DNA of 64,000 nt from Bradyrhizobium sp. Ce-3 (GCF_022835695.1 NZ_BQUV01000010.1:1-64000); one strand, 5' to 3'; positions 7,402-17,199 are shown, numbered from the stretch's first letter. Translations and numbers: made by a program. Notes: generated by a model from the letters alone, not told the origin.

Positions 7402-8349
7402 ATGAATTTTCAAGACGGCGCCCCGAAAGTTCCGCCCCGCATCCTCTGCATCGGCCTGCCGGTGCGCGACCTGACGTTCCGCGTCGGCGTTCCGGCGCGC
7501 GGCTCCAAGGAGAATGCGACGCATTTCGAGGAGATCTGCGGTGGCAACGCGCTGAACGCGGCGATCGGCATCGTCCGGCTCGGCGGCCGGGTCTCGATCT
7601 GCGGACCGATGGGCGATCAGCGGGAGACCTCGAGCCGCTACATCTTCGACAAGCTGGCGGAAGAAGGCATCGAGACCAACCATCTCATCCACATGCCTGA
7701 TCTGGTGACGCCGATCTCGGCGATCATGATCGACGACACCGGCGAGCGGACCATCGTCACCTTCCGCGATCCGGAGCTCTGGAAGGTCAAGCTGCCGCCG
7801 ACCGAGCTGTTGCTGGAGGATTGCGCGGCGATCCTGACCGAGAGCCGCTGCGCGCCGTTCTGCACCGAACTGTGCGCCGAGGCGGTCAAGCGCGGCATTC
7901 CGGTGGTGGTCGACGTCGACCGCGCGATGTCGATGCGGGAGGGGCTGCTCACCGCCTCCTCGCACCTGGTGTTCTCCAGCGAGCCGCTGCAGGAGACCGC
8001 CGACGTCACCGACGACGGCCAGGCGCTGCACAAGCTTGCCAAGCTCACCCCCTCGTTCCTGGCCGGCACCCGCGGGCCGATGGGCACGATCTGGCTCAAT
8101 GAGCGGGGCGAGCTCGAGGAAACCCCCGCCTTCCCGGTCCATACCGTCGACACGCTCGGCGCCGGCGACGTCTTCCACGGCGCCTTTGCGCTGGCGATCA
8201 CCGAGAAGCAGGAGCTGCGGCAGGCGCTGCGCTTCGCCTCCGCCGCCGCGGCGCTGAAATGCACCCGCTTCGGGGGTGCCTATGCCGCACCGCAACGTGC
8301 TGAAGTTGAAGCGTTTTTGGGCGAACACGCCGAGGTGCGGCCGGCCTGA
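7402..8349 (+). CDS. PfkB/ribokinase-family sugar kinase
   Basis: 315 residues from ATG 7402. The N-terminal GGNALNAAIGIVRLGG matches the first PfkB signature and the C-terminal DTLGAGDVFHGAFALAI is the second, with the catalytic Asp in GAGD. It should phosphorylate a sugar, sugar acid or nucleoside using ATP; the substrate cannot be told. The ATG at 7360 lies inside repeat-derived sequence, so I prefer 7402. The downstream Lrp-type regulator starts 77 bases later on the same strand and may or may not be cotranscribed. Confidence 0.88.
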   Translation: MNFQDGAPKVPPRILCIGLPVRDLTFRVGVPARGSKENATHFEEICGGNALNAAIGIVRLGGRVSICGPMGDQRETSSRYIFDKLAEEGIETNHLIHMPDLVTPISAIMIDDTGERTIVTFRDPELWKVKLPPTELLLEDCAAILTESRCAPFCTELCAEAVKRGIPVVVDVDRAMSMREGLLTASSHLVFSSEPLQETADVTDDGQALHKLAKLTPSFLAGTRGPMGTIWLNERGELEETPAFPVHTVDTLGAGDVFHGAFALAITEKQELRQALRFASAAAALKCTRFGGAYAAPQRAEVEAFLGEHAEVRPA

Positions 8350-8425
8350 CCGGATACGGCCCGCTTGATTTGGAAGATTTTTCTCTATATGAGGGAGTTT
8401 GAACCTTCATGTGGAACTTTCTTCT

Positions 8426-8926
8426 ATGACCGATGTCGCCATTCAGCTTCATGACAACAACCGCCGCCTCGACGCGATCGATCGCAAGATCCTGACCGTG
8501 CTGCAGGAGGACGCCTCGCTCTCCGTCGCCGAAATCGGCGACCGGGTCGGGCTGTCGTCGACGCCGTGCTGGAAGCGCATCCAGCGGCTCGAGGCCGACG
8601 GGGTGATCCTGCGCCGCGTGGCGCTGGTCGACCAGAACAAGATCGGGCTCGGGATTTCGGTGTTCGTCTCGGTCGAGAGCGCCGACCATTCGGAAGCCTG
8701 GCTGCGCAAATTCGCCGACGCCGTCAGCGCCATGCCCGAGGTGATGGAGTTCTACCGGATGGCCGGCGACGTCGACTACATGCTGCGCGTCGTGGTCGCC
8801 GACATGCAGGCCTACGACGTGTTCTACAAGAAGCTGATCTCTGCCGTGCCGCTGAAGAACGTCACCTCGCGCTTTGCGATGGAGAAGATCAAGTCGGTGA
8901 CGGCGCTGCCGGTGCCGGCGGCGTAA
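8426..8926 (+). CDS. Lrp/AsnC family transcriptional regulator
   Basis: 166 residues. An N-terminal winged helix-turn-helix (LDAIDRKILTVLQEDASLSV, then GLSSTPCWKRIQRLE) is followed by a RAM/effector domain (from about 75) with VMEFYRMAGDVDYMLRVV. Lrp-type regulators form octamers and respond to amino acids or related small molecules. The start is ATG 8426; an upstream TTG at 8399 would add nine unlikely residues. Two similar octamers, gaaccttc (8401) and gaactttc (8414), lie just before the start and might be part of an autoregulatory site. Target genes cannot be read from the sequence. Confidence 0.9.
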   Translation: MTDVAIQLHDNNRRLDAIDRKILTVLQEDASLSVAEIGDRVGLSSTPCWKRIQRLEADGVILRRVALVDQNKIGLGISVFVSVESADHSEAWLRKFADAVSAMPEVMEFYRMAGDVDYMLRVVVADMQAYDVFYKKLISAVPLKNVTSRFAMEKIKSVTALPVPAA

Positions 8927-8971
8927 GACTCTTTCTCAACTGTGCCATCGCGCGGCTCGCCGCCTTCTCAA

Positions 8972-9093
8972 CTGTCATCGCCCGGACTGTGCGCAATTGC
9001 GCACATGGACCGGGCGATCCAGTATTCCAGAGACAGCGGTTTTCAATCGAGAAGCCCCGGCGTACTGGATCACCCGCTTTCGCGGGTGATGAC
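8972..9093. repeat. Family A palindromic repeat, intact copy
   Basis: Outer tgtcatcgcccgg and inner gatccagtattccagag on the left; cgtactggatc and gcgggtgatgac on the right. It fills most of the gap between the converging Lrp and phosphomutase genes. Confidence 0.8.
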
Positions 9094-9119
9094 GCCGTTC
9101 TTCGCGGCGAGCACCCAGC

Positions 9120-10619
9120 TCAAATCTTCTGATTATATTCGCCGACCTCGGGATGCGTGCGCAGCACCGAATCCATCGCCTCGAACATGTCGCGCATCCG
9201 CTGCTCGCTGACCGGGCTTTCCACCACGACCACGAGCTCCGGCTTGTTCGACGAGGCGCGCACCAGGCCCCAGCTGCCGTCCGCGACGGTGACGCGGACG
9301 CCGTTGACGGTGACGAGATCGCGGATGTTCTGGCCCGCGACCTGCGCGCCCTGCTGCTGCAGCGTCTCGAAGTGCTTCACCACGGCGTCGACCACACCGT
9401 ATTTCGCCTCGTCGGCGCAATGCGGCGACATGGTCGGCGACGACCAGGTCTTCGGCAGCGCGTCCTTCAGGTCGGCCATCGACTTGCCAGGGGCGCGGTC
9501 GAGCATCTCGCAGATCGCGATCGCCGACACCAGGCCGTCGTCATAGCCGCGGCCGAACGGCTTGTTGAAGAAGAAGTGGCCTGATTTCTCGAAACCGGCG
9601 AGCGCGCCGAGCTCGTTGGTGCGGCGCTTCATGTAGGAATGGCCGGTCTTCCAATACACCGTGTTGGCGCCCTGCTTCTGCAGCACCGGATCGGTGACGA
9701 ACAGCCCGGTCGACTTCACGTCGACGACGAACTGCGCATTGGCGTTGATCGCCGACATGTCGCGCGCCAGCATGACGCCGACCTTGTCGGCGAAGATCTC
9801 CTCACCGGTGTTGTCGACCACGCCGCAGCGGTCGCCGTCACCGTCGAAGCCGAGGCCGACATCGGCCTTGTGCGCCAGCACCGCATCGCGGATCGCGTGC
9901 AGCATCTCCATGTCTTCCGGATTCGGATTGTATTTCGGAAAGGTGTGATCGAGCTCGGTGTCGAGCGGGATTACCTCGCAGCCGATCGCCTGCAGCACCT
10001 GCGGCGCGAACGCGCCCGCGGTGCCGTTGCCGCAGGCCGCCACGACCTTCAATTTCCGCTTCAGCTTGGGCCGGCTGGTGAGATCGGCGATGTAGCGCGC
10101 CGGATAGTTTTCATGGAATTGATAGGAGCCGCCGGCCTTGTTGTTGAAATCGGCGTTGAGCACGATCTCCTTCAGCCGCGTCATCTCGTCGGGGCCGAAG
10201 GTGAGCGGACGGTTGGCGCCCATCTTGACGCCGGTCCAGCCATTGTCGTTGTGCGAGGCGGTGACCATCGCGACGCAGGGCACGTCGAGATCGAACTGCG
10301 CGAAATAGGCCATCGGCGTCACCGCGAGCCCGATGTCATGCACCTTGCAGCCGGCCGCCATCAGGCCCGAGATCAGCGCGTATTTGATCGACGCGGAATA
10401 GCCGCGGAAATCGTGACCGGTGACGATCTCCTGCTTGACGCCGAGCTGTGCGATCAGCGCGCCGAGCCCCATGCCCAGCGCCTGCACGCCCATCAAATTG
10501 ATCTCCTTGTTGAACAGCCAGCGCGCGTCGTATTCGCGAAACCCGGTCGGCTTCACCATCGGCTCGGATTCGAAGGCATAGGTGTTCGGAACCAGCGCGG
10601 GTTTCGGCTTGGGAAACAT
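9120..10619 (-). CDS. Phosphomannomutase/phosphoglucomutase
   Basis: 499 residues, full length for the alpha-D-phosphohexomutase superfamily. The active-site serine loop is VTASHNDNGWTG, the metal-binding loop GFDGDGDRCGVVD, and the sugar-binding loop GFEKSGHFFF (GEMSGH-like); the C-terminal phosphate-binding domain is complete. It interconverts hexose 1- and 6-phosphates and feeds GDP-mannose, LPS or EPS precursor synthesis (bifunctional AlgC/ManB type). It is monocistronic here, with no polysaccharide genes beside it, so the preferred sugar is unknown. Confidence 0.92.
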   Translation of the reverse strand: MFPKPKPALVPNTYAFESEPMVKPTGFREYDARWLFNKEINLMGVQALGMGLGALIAQLGVKQEIVTGHDFRGYSASIKYALISGLMAAGCKVHDIGLAVTPMAYFAQFDLDVPCVAMVTASHNDNGWTGVKMGANRPLTFGPDEMTRLKEIVLNADFNNKAGGSYQFHENYPARYIADLTSRPKLKRKLKVVAACGNGTAGAFAPQVLQAIGCEVIPLDTELDHTFPKYNPNPEDMEMLHAIRDAVLAHKADVGLGFDGDGDRCGVVDNTGEEIFADKVGVMLARDMSAINANAQFVVDVKSTGLFVTDPVLQKQGANTVYWKTGHSYMKRRTNELGALAGFEKSGHFFFNKPFGRGYDDGLVSAIAICEMLDRAPGKSMADLKDALPKTWSSPTMSPHCADEAKYGVVDAVVKHFETLQQQGAQVAGQNIRDLVTVNGVRVTVADGSWGLVRASSNKPELVVVVESPVSEQRMRDMFEAMDSVLRTHPEVGEYNQKI

Positions 10620-10773
10620 GGGTCGGCCTTATGGTCGCATGCGAGAAGACGTCGCCGCAGCCTTTAGCGAATGCGCAGGCCGGGCGAAAGGTGGGACTGC
10701 GGCTGGTGGCCGACAATTACGGCGGAAATGGCGGCGATATCGAGTCGCCGCTTATACCCCGAAAGGGCTGGAT

Positions 10774-11286
10774 TTATTGCTCCAGCAACAATTTGCCGTT
10801 GGCGTATTCGAAGCGCTTCAGCTTGGACAGGAAGGACAGGCCGAGCAGGTTTTCGGACAATGCCTCGTCCGGCAGCACCAGCGCATCGACGTCGCGCACG
10901 GTGAGGCCGCCGATCTCGATCATCGCGAGGCGGGCCGGCGCCGCCTTGATGGTGCCGTTGGCGGTGGTGACGCGCGAGGTGTAATCGCCCGGCACCGGGC
11001 GCAGGCCGAAGCGCGCGGCCGAGGTCTCGTTCAGGGCAACCACGGAGGCGCCGGTGTCGACCATGAAGTTGATGCGCTGGCCGTCGATGCGGCCGTCGGT
11101 CGCGAAATGACCGCGCGGATCGGGCGCGATGCTGAGCGTGCGGGCGCTGGCCTGCGCCACCGTGACGGCGGGGGCGATGGTCTGCTTGGTGGTGGTCGCG
11201 GCGGCGGGGGCCATCTTGCTGGCCATCTGGGCCATCAAGGTGCCCAGCCCGATCAGGATGGCCGCGAAAATCATCAGGTTACGCAT
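10774..11286 (-). CDS. Membrane-anchored retropepsin-like aspartic protease
   Basis: 170 residues from ATG 11286. An N-terminal membrane segment (MRNLMIFAAILIGLGTLMAQ) is followed by an Ala/Thr linker and one aspartic-protease domain with the catalytic loop FMVDTGASVVALN and a second half RDVDALVLPDEALSENLLGLSFLSKLKRF. This matches the TIGR02281-type clan AA family, which is single-domain and probably acts as a dimer at the periplasmic side. The gene starts after an unpromising upstream extension that I left out. Natural substrates are unknown. Confidence 0.82.
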   Translation of the reverse strand: MRNLMIFAAILIGLGTLMAQMASKMAPAAATTTKQTIAPAVTVAQASARTLSIAPDPRGHFATDGRIDGQRINFMVDTGASVVALNETSAARFGLRPVPGDYTSRVTTANGTIKAAPARLAMIEIGGLTVRDVDALVLPDEALSENLLGLSFLSKLKRFEYANGKLLLEQ

Positions 11287-11463
11287 GACACCATACTCGG
11301 AAAACCGAACACGCAATTTCACCACGCCGCCCGCCCCGCCGCGAGCGAGGGCGAGCGCACGAGCCTGCCATTTTGGCGAAAAGGATGAGCGAAGGGTTAA
11401 GATGACCGGACAGAGGCGGCCGAATGTCGTCGGCCGCCTGCCCGGAGACGAATTCGCCGCCCC

Positions 11464-12915
11464 TCAGGCGGTTTTGGCGACCGGGCTCGGCATCGCCACG
11501 CGCAGCGCGTAATAGACCGCGCCCGCGATCCCGACCCCGAAGAACCAGCCATAGACCGCCCACCACGAAGGCAGGAGCGAGGTGAAGTTCGGCAGCACCG
11601 ACGAGAACAGGGCGCCGATCGCGGCGGCGACCAGCGCGCTGACGTTCCAGCCGTTCTGGAAGCGATATTCGCCGTCCTCCTGGTACAGCGCCGGCACGTT
11701 CACGCGGCCTTTGGCGATCAGATAATAATCGACCATCATGATCCCGAAGATCGGCCCCATGGTCGCGCCGATCAATCCGACGAACGAGGCGGCGCTGCCC
11801 TCCCAGGGCGCGAACGGATACAGCGCCAGCGCGATCAGCGCCGCGATGTAGCCGCCCTTCTTGAAATCGATATGGCGCGGAAACACGTTGGAGAAATCGA
11901 ACGCCGGCGAGACGAAATTGGCGACGACGTTGATGCCGAGCGTCGCCACCGCGAAAGTGACCGCGGCGAGCAGCGCCAGGAACCAGCTGTCGAACTTGGC
12001 CGAGATCTGGTCGGGATGCAGCAGCACCTCGTGATAGACGTTGAAGGCCGCGATCGTGGTGACGCCGGCGACCAGCGAGAACAGGATCAAATTGACCGGC
12101 AGGCCCCAGATATTGCCCTTGCGCAGCGCGTGCACGTCGGGTGCGTAGCGCGAGAAGTCGCAGAAATTGAGATAGAGCGCGGCGAAATAGGTGATCCAGG
12201 TCGCGGCGACGGCGCACAGCGCCGGGAACGAGCCGGGCACGCCCGGCACGCCGGCCTCCTTGGTCTTCTCCAGCAGCACATCCTGCGGGATCGGCGCGGT
12301 CAGCGAGATGCCGCCGGCCGCGATACAGAGATAGATCGCAAGGACCAGCATCATCAGCCACACCGCGGGGCCTGCCCAGTCCTGGAAGCGGCGCACCGTT
12401 TCCATGCCGCGCTGGATGATCAGCAGCTGCAGCGCCCAGATCACCACGAAGCAGATCACCTCGAGGGTGGAATGGCCGAGCATGTGACTCGACTGGTGGA
12501 ACGCCTTGAAGCCGTCGATGCGGGTCAGCAGCGCGACGATCGCGCCCGAGGCCGCCGCGGTCTGCGCGCCGTACCAGAAGCAGGCGACGATGGCGCGCAC
12601 CAGCGCCGGAATGTTGGCGCCCCAGATCCCGAACGAGGCCCGCGCCAGCACCGGATAGGGCACGCCGGTCCTGACGCCGGCATTGCCGATCAGGCTCATC
12701 AGCACGAAGATCACCAGCGAGCCGGCGCCGATCGCGATGACGAAGTTGACGAAGCTGCCGCAGAGCAGGAACAGGCTGGCGGCGAGATAATAGCCCCAAA
12801 GGCTATGCACGTCCGAGGTCCAGACGTTGAAGATGCTGAAGGCGCCCCAGTTGCGTTCCCTGGCCGGCGCCAAATCTTCGTTGTACAGCGACGGCGATGC
12901 GTTCTTGATCTCCAT
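11464..12915 (-). CDS. NCS1-family nucleobase/allantoin-type cation symporter
   Basis: 484 residues from ATG 12915. Roughly twelve membrane segments. The run GVPYPVLARASFGIWGANIP followed by RAIVACFWYGAQTAAA is the NCS1 core (substrate and sodium site region), and the C-terminal FGIMMVDYYLIAKGRV is the usual end of the transport core. It probably imports a purine/pyrimidine-related compound such as allantoin, hydantoin, cytosine or uracil, driven by Na+ or H+. No catabolic genes for such compounds are adjacent, so the substrate stays open. The reading frame is open upstream to 13107, but that part crosses a family C repeat and is not native. Confidence 0.88.
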   Translation of the reverse strand: MEIKNASPSLYNEDLAPARERNWGAFSIFNVWTSDVHSLWGYYLAASLFLLCGSFVNFVIAIGAGSLVIFVLMSLIGNAGVRTGVPYPVLARASFGIWGANIPALVRAIVACFWYGAQTAAASGAIVALLTRIDGFKAFHQSSHMLGHSTLEVICFVVIWALQLLIIQRGMETVRRFQDWAGPAVWLMMLVLAIYLCIAAGGISLTAPIPQDVLLEKTKEAGVPGVPGSFPALCAVAATWITYFAALYLNFCDFSRYAPDVHALRKGNIWGLPVNLILFSLVAGVTTIAAFNVYHEVLLHPDQISAKFDSWFLALLAAVTFAVATLGINVVANFVSPAFDFSNVFPRHIDFKKGGYIAALIALALYPFAPWEGSAASFVGLIGATMGPIFGIMMVDYYLIAKGRVNVPALYQEDGEYRFQNGWNVSALVAAAIGALFSSVLPNFTSLLPSWWAVYGWFFGVGIAGAVYYALRVAMPSPVAKTA

Positions 12916-13029
12916 GGCAGCGTCCCCAATGTGCGAGCCCGTGATCCCATCCCAGCCTGCAAATCTAATCACCGTTTGCCGACGCTCGCCAGCGCAACCG
13001 ATAGAGCATGAACGAGAAAAGGGCTCAGT

Positions 13030-13151
13030 GTCGTCCCGGCGAAGGCCGGGACCCATAACCACAAATGTTGCTTGTTGCGCGATGTTGGAACGACGAGTGC
13101 CATCCACAACATCGGCCGCGGCGTATGGGTCCCGGCCTTCGCCGGGACGAC
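13030..13151. repeat. Family C palindromic repeat
   Basis: Long inverted repeat: gtcgtcccggcgaaggccgg at the left and ccggccttcgccgggacgac at the right, with an inner gggacccata/tatgggtccc pair. Copies at 45778 and 61488. It separates the NCS1 gene from the hrpB stop; both genes are on the minus strand. Confidence 0.85.
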
Positions 13152-13179
13152 GAATGCGAGAAAGCGTTGCCTCGAAGAT

Positions 13180-15660
13180 TCACGTTCCGCGCGGTTTCAC
13201 GCGCCTGGTCGGCATCGCGCCGGCGGGATCTTCCGGCCAGGGGTGGCGCGGATAGCGGCCGCGCAGGTCGGAACGCACCGCGGCATAGCTGCCGCGCCAG
13301 AAGCCCGGCAGGTCGCGCGTCACCTGCACTGGGCGCTGCGCCGGCGACAGCAGTTCCAGCACCAGCGGCACCGCGCCCCTGGCGATCGAGGGATGGGTGT
13401 TGAGCCCGAACAGCTCCTGCAACCTGACTGCAATGGTCGGGCCCTGCTCGGCCTCGTAATCGATCGCAAGCTGCGTTCCGGTCGGCGCCTCGAAATGGGT
13501 CGGCGCCTCGCGGTCGAGCCGCGCCCGCAACTCCCACGGCAACAGCGCCATCAGCGCATCCGACAGGTCGCCGGCGGACAGGTCCTTCAGCGCGATCTTG
13601 TCGTACAGCGCTCCCACCAGCCAATCGTCGGCCCGCGCAGCAAGCGCGGTGTCCGACAGATCGGGCCAGCTCTCGTCCTCGGCCTTGCGCAGGAACATGA
13701 TTCGGTCGCGCCACTGCTTCGAATGTTTCGACCAGGGCAGCCGGTCGAGCCCGGCCGCGATCAGGCCGTCGGCGAACACACGCGCGGTCTCGGCCGACGG
13801 CTTGAGCGGCATCGGCGCTTCCGAGAACGTGATCGCATGCAGCGAGCGGCGGCGGCGCGCGCGCAGCGCCATCGCAGCGCGGTCGAACGTCACCTCCTCG
13901 ATGGTCTCGATCTGGTCGGCGAAGCGCTGCTCGATCTCGTCCTGGGTGATCGGCGCTGCCAACAGGATGCGACCGCTTGCAGCGGTGCCGGTCAGTTCGG
14001 CGACCGCGATGTAAGGCAGCCGTGCCAGCGCCGCGGTCTGCTCGACGGCGGCGCCGCGGCCATTGGCGAGCACGAAGCTGCCATTGCCGCGGTTCTTCGC
14101 AACGCGATCCGGAAACGCGAAGGCCAGCATGACGCCGGTCGAGAGATCCTTCTGCTCGCTCACCGCCACCTTGACCTGCGAGGTCACTTGCGAAGCCCAG
14201 CGCGCGGCCATGCTGCGTGCGCTCGATGCGCGCTGCGAGCGGTCGCGGCGGAACTGGTCGAGCCTGTGGTCGAGATCGACGCTGTCGCCGCCGAGCCCGC
14301 GTTCGGTCAGCACCGCGGCGATTTCAGCCGCCTCCTCGCCCATCCCGAAACGTGCGGAATCCACGATCATGCGCGCCAGCCGCGGCGGCAGCGCCAGCGC
14401 GCGCAGGCTCTGGCCCTCCGCGGTGATGCGGCCGTCACCGTCCAGCGCGCCGAGCTCCGACAGCAGCGATCTGGCTTCCTTGAGCGCCGGCCCCGGCGGC
14501 GGATCGAGGAAGGCAACGCTTGCGGGATCGCTGACGCCCCATTGCGCGAGATCGAGCACCAGCGAGGACAGGTCGGCCGAGAGGATCTCGGGCGCGGTAT
14601 AGGCCGGCAGCGAGGCGGTCTGCGGCTCGTCCCAGAGCCGGTAGCAGACGCCGGGCTCGATGCGGCCGGCGCGGCCACGGCGCTGATCGACCGCGGCGCG
14701 CGAGGCGCGCACGGTCTCGAGCCGGGTCAGCGCCATATCAGGCTCGTAGCGCGGCACCCGCGCCAGGCCGCAATCGACCACGATGCGGACGCCCTCGATG
14801 GTCAGCGAGGTCTCGGCAATCGAGGTCGCCAGCACGACCTTGCGAATGCCCTTCGGCGCCGGCGCGATGGCGCGATCCTGCACGCTGGGATCGAGCGCGC
14901 CGAATAGCGGCACGATCTCCACGGACGCATCGTGCACGCGCTCGGCGAGAAACGTTTGCGTGCGGCGGATCTCGGCCGCGCCCGGCAGGAAGGCCAGCAC
15001 CGAGCCGGCATCGACGCGCAGCGCGGTCGCGATCGTCTCGGCCATCTGCCGCTCCAGCGGCGCGTCGACCTTGCGGCCGACATAGCGGGTCTCAACCGGA
15101 AAGGCCCGGCCCTCGCTCTCGACCACAGGCGCATCGCCGAGCAGCCTGGCGACGCGCGCGCCGTCGAGGGTCGCCGACATCACGAGGATGCGCAGATCCT
15201 CGCGCAGGCCGGTCTGCGCGTCGCGCGCCAGCGCGAGGCCAAGATCGGCATCGAGCGAGCGCTCGTGGAATTCGTCGAACAGCACCGCGGCGACGCCGTT
15301 GAGCTCGGGGTCGTCGAGAATCTGGCGCGAGAAGATGCCTTCGGTGACGACCTCGATCCGGGTCGCGCGCGACACCTTCGAGCCGAAGCGCACCCGATAG
15401 CCGACGGTCTCGCCGGGCCGCTCGCCGAGCGTCTTCGCCATCCGCTCGGCGCTGGCGCGCGCGGCGATGCGGCGCGGCTCCAGCACGATGATCTTCTTTC
15501 CCCTGGCCCAGGGCGCATCGAGCAGCGCCAGCGGCACGCGTGTGGTCTTGCCGGCGCCCGGCGGCGCGACCAGCACGGCGGCGTTGTGGCGATCGAGCGT
15601 GCGGTCGAGTTCATCGAGCACGGCGTCGATCGGCAGCGGGCTATCGAATTGGTGCGGCAA
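13180..15660 (-). CDS. hrpB: ATP-dependent helicase HrpB
   Basis: 826 residues, full length. DEAH/RHA-type motifs: Walker A APPGAGKTT (about 33-41), motif II DEFHE, motif III SATLD, motif V (TSIAETSLTIEGV) and motif VI DQRRGRAGR. The HrpB-specific C-terminal region ends with GRYPRHPWPEDP. HrpB is a DExH-box helicase of uncertain role (RNA or DNA substrates; mutants are often affected in stress or surface traits). Single gene on the minus strand; its promoter lies in the 230-base gap before the divergent acyltransferase gene. Confidence 0.94.
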   Translation of the reverse strand: MPHQFDSPLPIDAVLDELDRTLDRHNAAVLVAPPGAGKTTRVPLALLDAPWARGKKIIVLEPRRIAARASAERMAKTLGERPGETVGYRVRFGSKVSRATRIEVVTEGIFSRQILDDPELNGVAAVLFDEFHERSLDADLGLALARDAQTGLREDLRILVMSATLDGARVARLLGDAPVVESEGRAFPVETRYVGRKVDAPLERQMAETIATALRVDAGSVLAFLPGAAEIRRTQTFLAERVHDASVEIVPLFGALDPSVQDRAIAPAPKGIRKVVLATSIAETSLTIEGVRIVVDCGLARVPRYEPDMALTRLETVRASRAAVDQRRGRAGRIEPGVCYRLWDEPQTASLPAYTAPEILSADLSSLVLDLAQWGVSDPASVAFLDPPPGPALKEARSLLSELGALDGDGRITAEGQSLRALALPPRLARMIVDSARFGMGEEAAEIAAVLTERGLGGDSVDLDHRLDQFRRDRSQRASSARSMAARWASQVTSQVKVAVSEQKDLSTGVMLAFAFPDRVAKNRGNGSFVLANGRGAAVEQTAALARLPYIAVAELTGTAASGRILLAAPITQDEIEQRFADQIETIEEVTFDRAAMALRARRRRSLHAITFSEAPMPLKPSAETARVFADGLIAAGLDRLPWSKHSKQWRDRIMFLRKAEDESWPDLSDTALAARADDWLVGALYDKIALKDLSAGDLSDALMALLPWELRARLDREAPTHFEAPTGTQLAIDYEAEQGPTIAVRLQELFGLNTHPSIARGAVPLVLELLSPAQRPVQVTRDLPGFWRGSYAAVRSDLRGRYPRHPWPEDPAGAMPTRRVKPRGT

Positions 15661-15786
15661 GGGGTCTCATCGCAGGCCACGGCCCTCGGCCAGCCTCGCG
15701 TCCTGTGGTTAACGAGCGTCGGATTCTCTTAGGATTTCCCGGGCTCTTAGACCATTCGCCTGGTCCAGGGAACCGGGGAAAGGCAG

Positions 15787-15809
15787 GGGTTAAGCTGGGT
15801 CGGGTTAAG
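15787..15809 (+). promoter_or_regulatory. Tandem GGGTTAAG repeats before the acyltransferase gene
   Basis: GGGTTAAG occurs at 15787-15794 and again at 15802-15809, a 15-base period, in the intergenic region between divergent hrpB and the acyltransferase gene. It could be a direct-repeat binding site; nothing identifies the protein. Confidence 0.2.
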
Positions 15810-15891
15810 GTGGCACATCCTTTGTACTGATAAAGGAGAAAGCAACCGATCGGGCCGATGATGGTCCCGATCACGCCGAAACAGGACAAGG

Positions 15892-16953
15892 ATGACCACA
15901 AACGGCACAATCGCCGCGACAGATCGTTCCACCGGGAACGCGAGTGCGCGCGTCGATTGGGTCGACTATGCCAAGGGCATCTGCATCATCATGGTGGTGA
16001 TGATGCATTCGGTGCTGGGGGTCGAGAAGGCCGCCGAGCAGACCGGCTTCATGCATTATGTCGTGATGTTCGCCAAACCGTTCCGGATGCCGGACTTCTT
16101 CCTGATCTCGGGACTGTTCCTGTCGGTCGTGATCGATCGCGACTGGCGCACCTATCTCGACCGCAAGGTGATGCACTTCGCCTATTTCTACGTGCTGTGG
16201 GTGACGATCCAGTTCGGCTTCAAGGCACCGTCGCTGGCCGCCCAGGAAGGCTGGGCCCAGGTCGGGCTGCAATACCTCGTCGCCTTCATCCAGCCGTTCG
16301 GCACGCTGTGGTTCATCTATCTGCTGCCGATCTTCTTCGTCGTCACCAAGCTCGCCCGCAACGTCCACCCGCTCGCGATCTGGCTGATCGCGGCCGCGCT
16401 GGAGTCGGCGCATGTCGCGACCGGCTGGTACGTGGTCGACGAGTTCAGCGCCCGCTTCGTCTATTTCTACACCGGCTATATCCTCGCCGATTACGTGTTC
16501 GCGCTCTCGGACCGCGCGCGGGCGCGGCCTGCGCTGGCCCTGCTCGGGCTTGGGCTCTGGGTGCTGATCAACGGCGGCCTGGTTGCGCGCGATGTCAGCG
16601 AATGGCCGGTCGTCTCGCTGGCGCTCGGCTTTGCCGGCGCCTGTGCGATCATCGTGACCGGCACGCTGCTGGCCCGCGCGCACTGGCTCGGCTTCCTGCG
16701 CTTCTGCGGCGAGCACTCGATCGTGATCTATCTCGCCTTCTTCCTGCCGATGGCCGCGACCCGCACCCTGCTGCTGCGCTACGACCTCGACATCGGCCTG
16801 ATTTCGCTGGTCGTGACCGTGGCCGGCGTCGCCGGCTCGCTGCTGATCTGGCGGCTGGCGCTGGCGGTGCGGGCCAATTTCCTGTTCGAACGGCCCGGCG
16901 CGTTCTGGATTGCCCCGAAAAAGGCAACGCCCGCTTTGCAGGCGGCCGAATAG
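15892..16953 (+). CDS. Acyltransferase 3 family membrane protein
   Basis: 353 residues, about ten membrane segments. The N-terminal VDWVDYAKGICIIMVVMMHS carries the family's motif with the conserved His, followed by RMPDFFLISGLFLS with the DFF/SG signature. Acyltransferase-3 proteins move acyl groups onto cell-surface sugars (O-antigen, exopolysaccharide, Nod factor relatives). The gene is isolated from polysaccharide genes, so the acceptor is unknown. The start ATG at 15892 is preceded by AGGACAAGG. The last 30 residues are cytoplasmic and charged. Confidence 0.85.
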   Translation: MTTNGTIAATDRSTGNASARVDWVDYAKGICIIMVVMMHSVLGVEKAAEQTGFMHYVVMFAKPFRMPDFFLISGLFLSVVIDRDWRTYLDRKVMHFAYFYVLWVTIQFGFKAPSLAAQEGWAQVGLQYLVAFIQPFGTLWFIYLLPIFFVVTKLARNVHPLAIWLIAAALESAHVATGWYVVDEFSARFVYFYTGYILADYVFALSDRARARPALALLGLGLWVLINGGLVARDVSEWPVVSLALGFAGACAIIVTGTLLARAHWLGFLRFCGEHSIVIYLAFFLPMAATRTLLLRYDLDIGLISLVVTVAGVAGSLLIWRLALAVRANFLFERPGAFWIAPKKATPALQAAE

Positions 16954-16981
16954 GCCCCCGACAGTGCCGAAAGTCATGCCC

Positions 16982-17011
16982 CCGGAATCGTTCCCGTGGG
17001 GGTGATTCCGG
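16982..17011. promoter_or_regulatory. Inverted repeat CCGGAATC/GATTCCGG
   Basis: CCGGAATC (16982-16989) and GATTCCGG (17004-17011) around a 14-base G/C-rich loop, 29 bases after the acyltransferase stop. No T-run follows on either strand, so it may be a weak terminator or an operator of the sigma-factor gene 190 bases downstream. Confidence 0.35.
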
Positions 17012-17059
17012 TCACTCCAACTTTCCGCGCGTTGAAATAACTGGCTTTTCGGTCCCGAA

Positions 17060-17088
17060 TGTTTCGTCGTTCGGCCGGCGACGAAACA
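17060..17088. promoter_or_regulatory. Perfect 10-base inverted repeat upstream of the sigma-factor gene
   Basis: TGTTTCGTCG (17060-17069) and CGACGAAACA (17079-17088) are exact reverse complements with a 9-base spacer, 112 bases before the sigma start. The right arm plus neighbours, GGCGACGAAACAATT (17077-17091), recurs exactly at 17884-17898 downstream of the same gene. This looks like a binding site or a leader hairpin used in control of the sigma gene. Confidence 0.45.
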
Positions 17089-17199
17089 ATTCTCCCCCTC
17101 ACGAAACCATTTTCCGCTTTTCGCGCAGACATCCGGAAACGGGCGGTAACTAGCTTTCTCCCAACGAACCGCCGCCCAACGGCGAACTGGGAGCCTGTC

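Noticed and set aside
12916-13107. 64-codon N-terminal extension of the NCS1 transporter
   Set aside because: It crosses family C repeat sequence (GPGLRRDD is a typical translation of this repeat) and lacks a start context; ATG 12915 gives the normal N-terminus.
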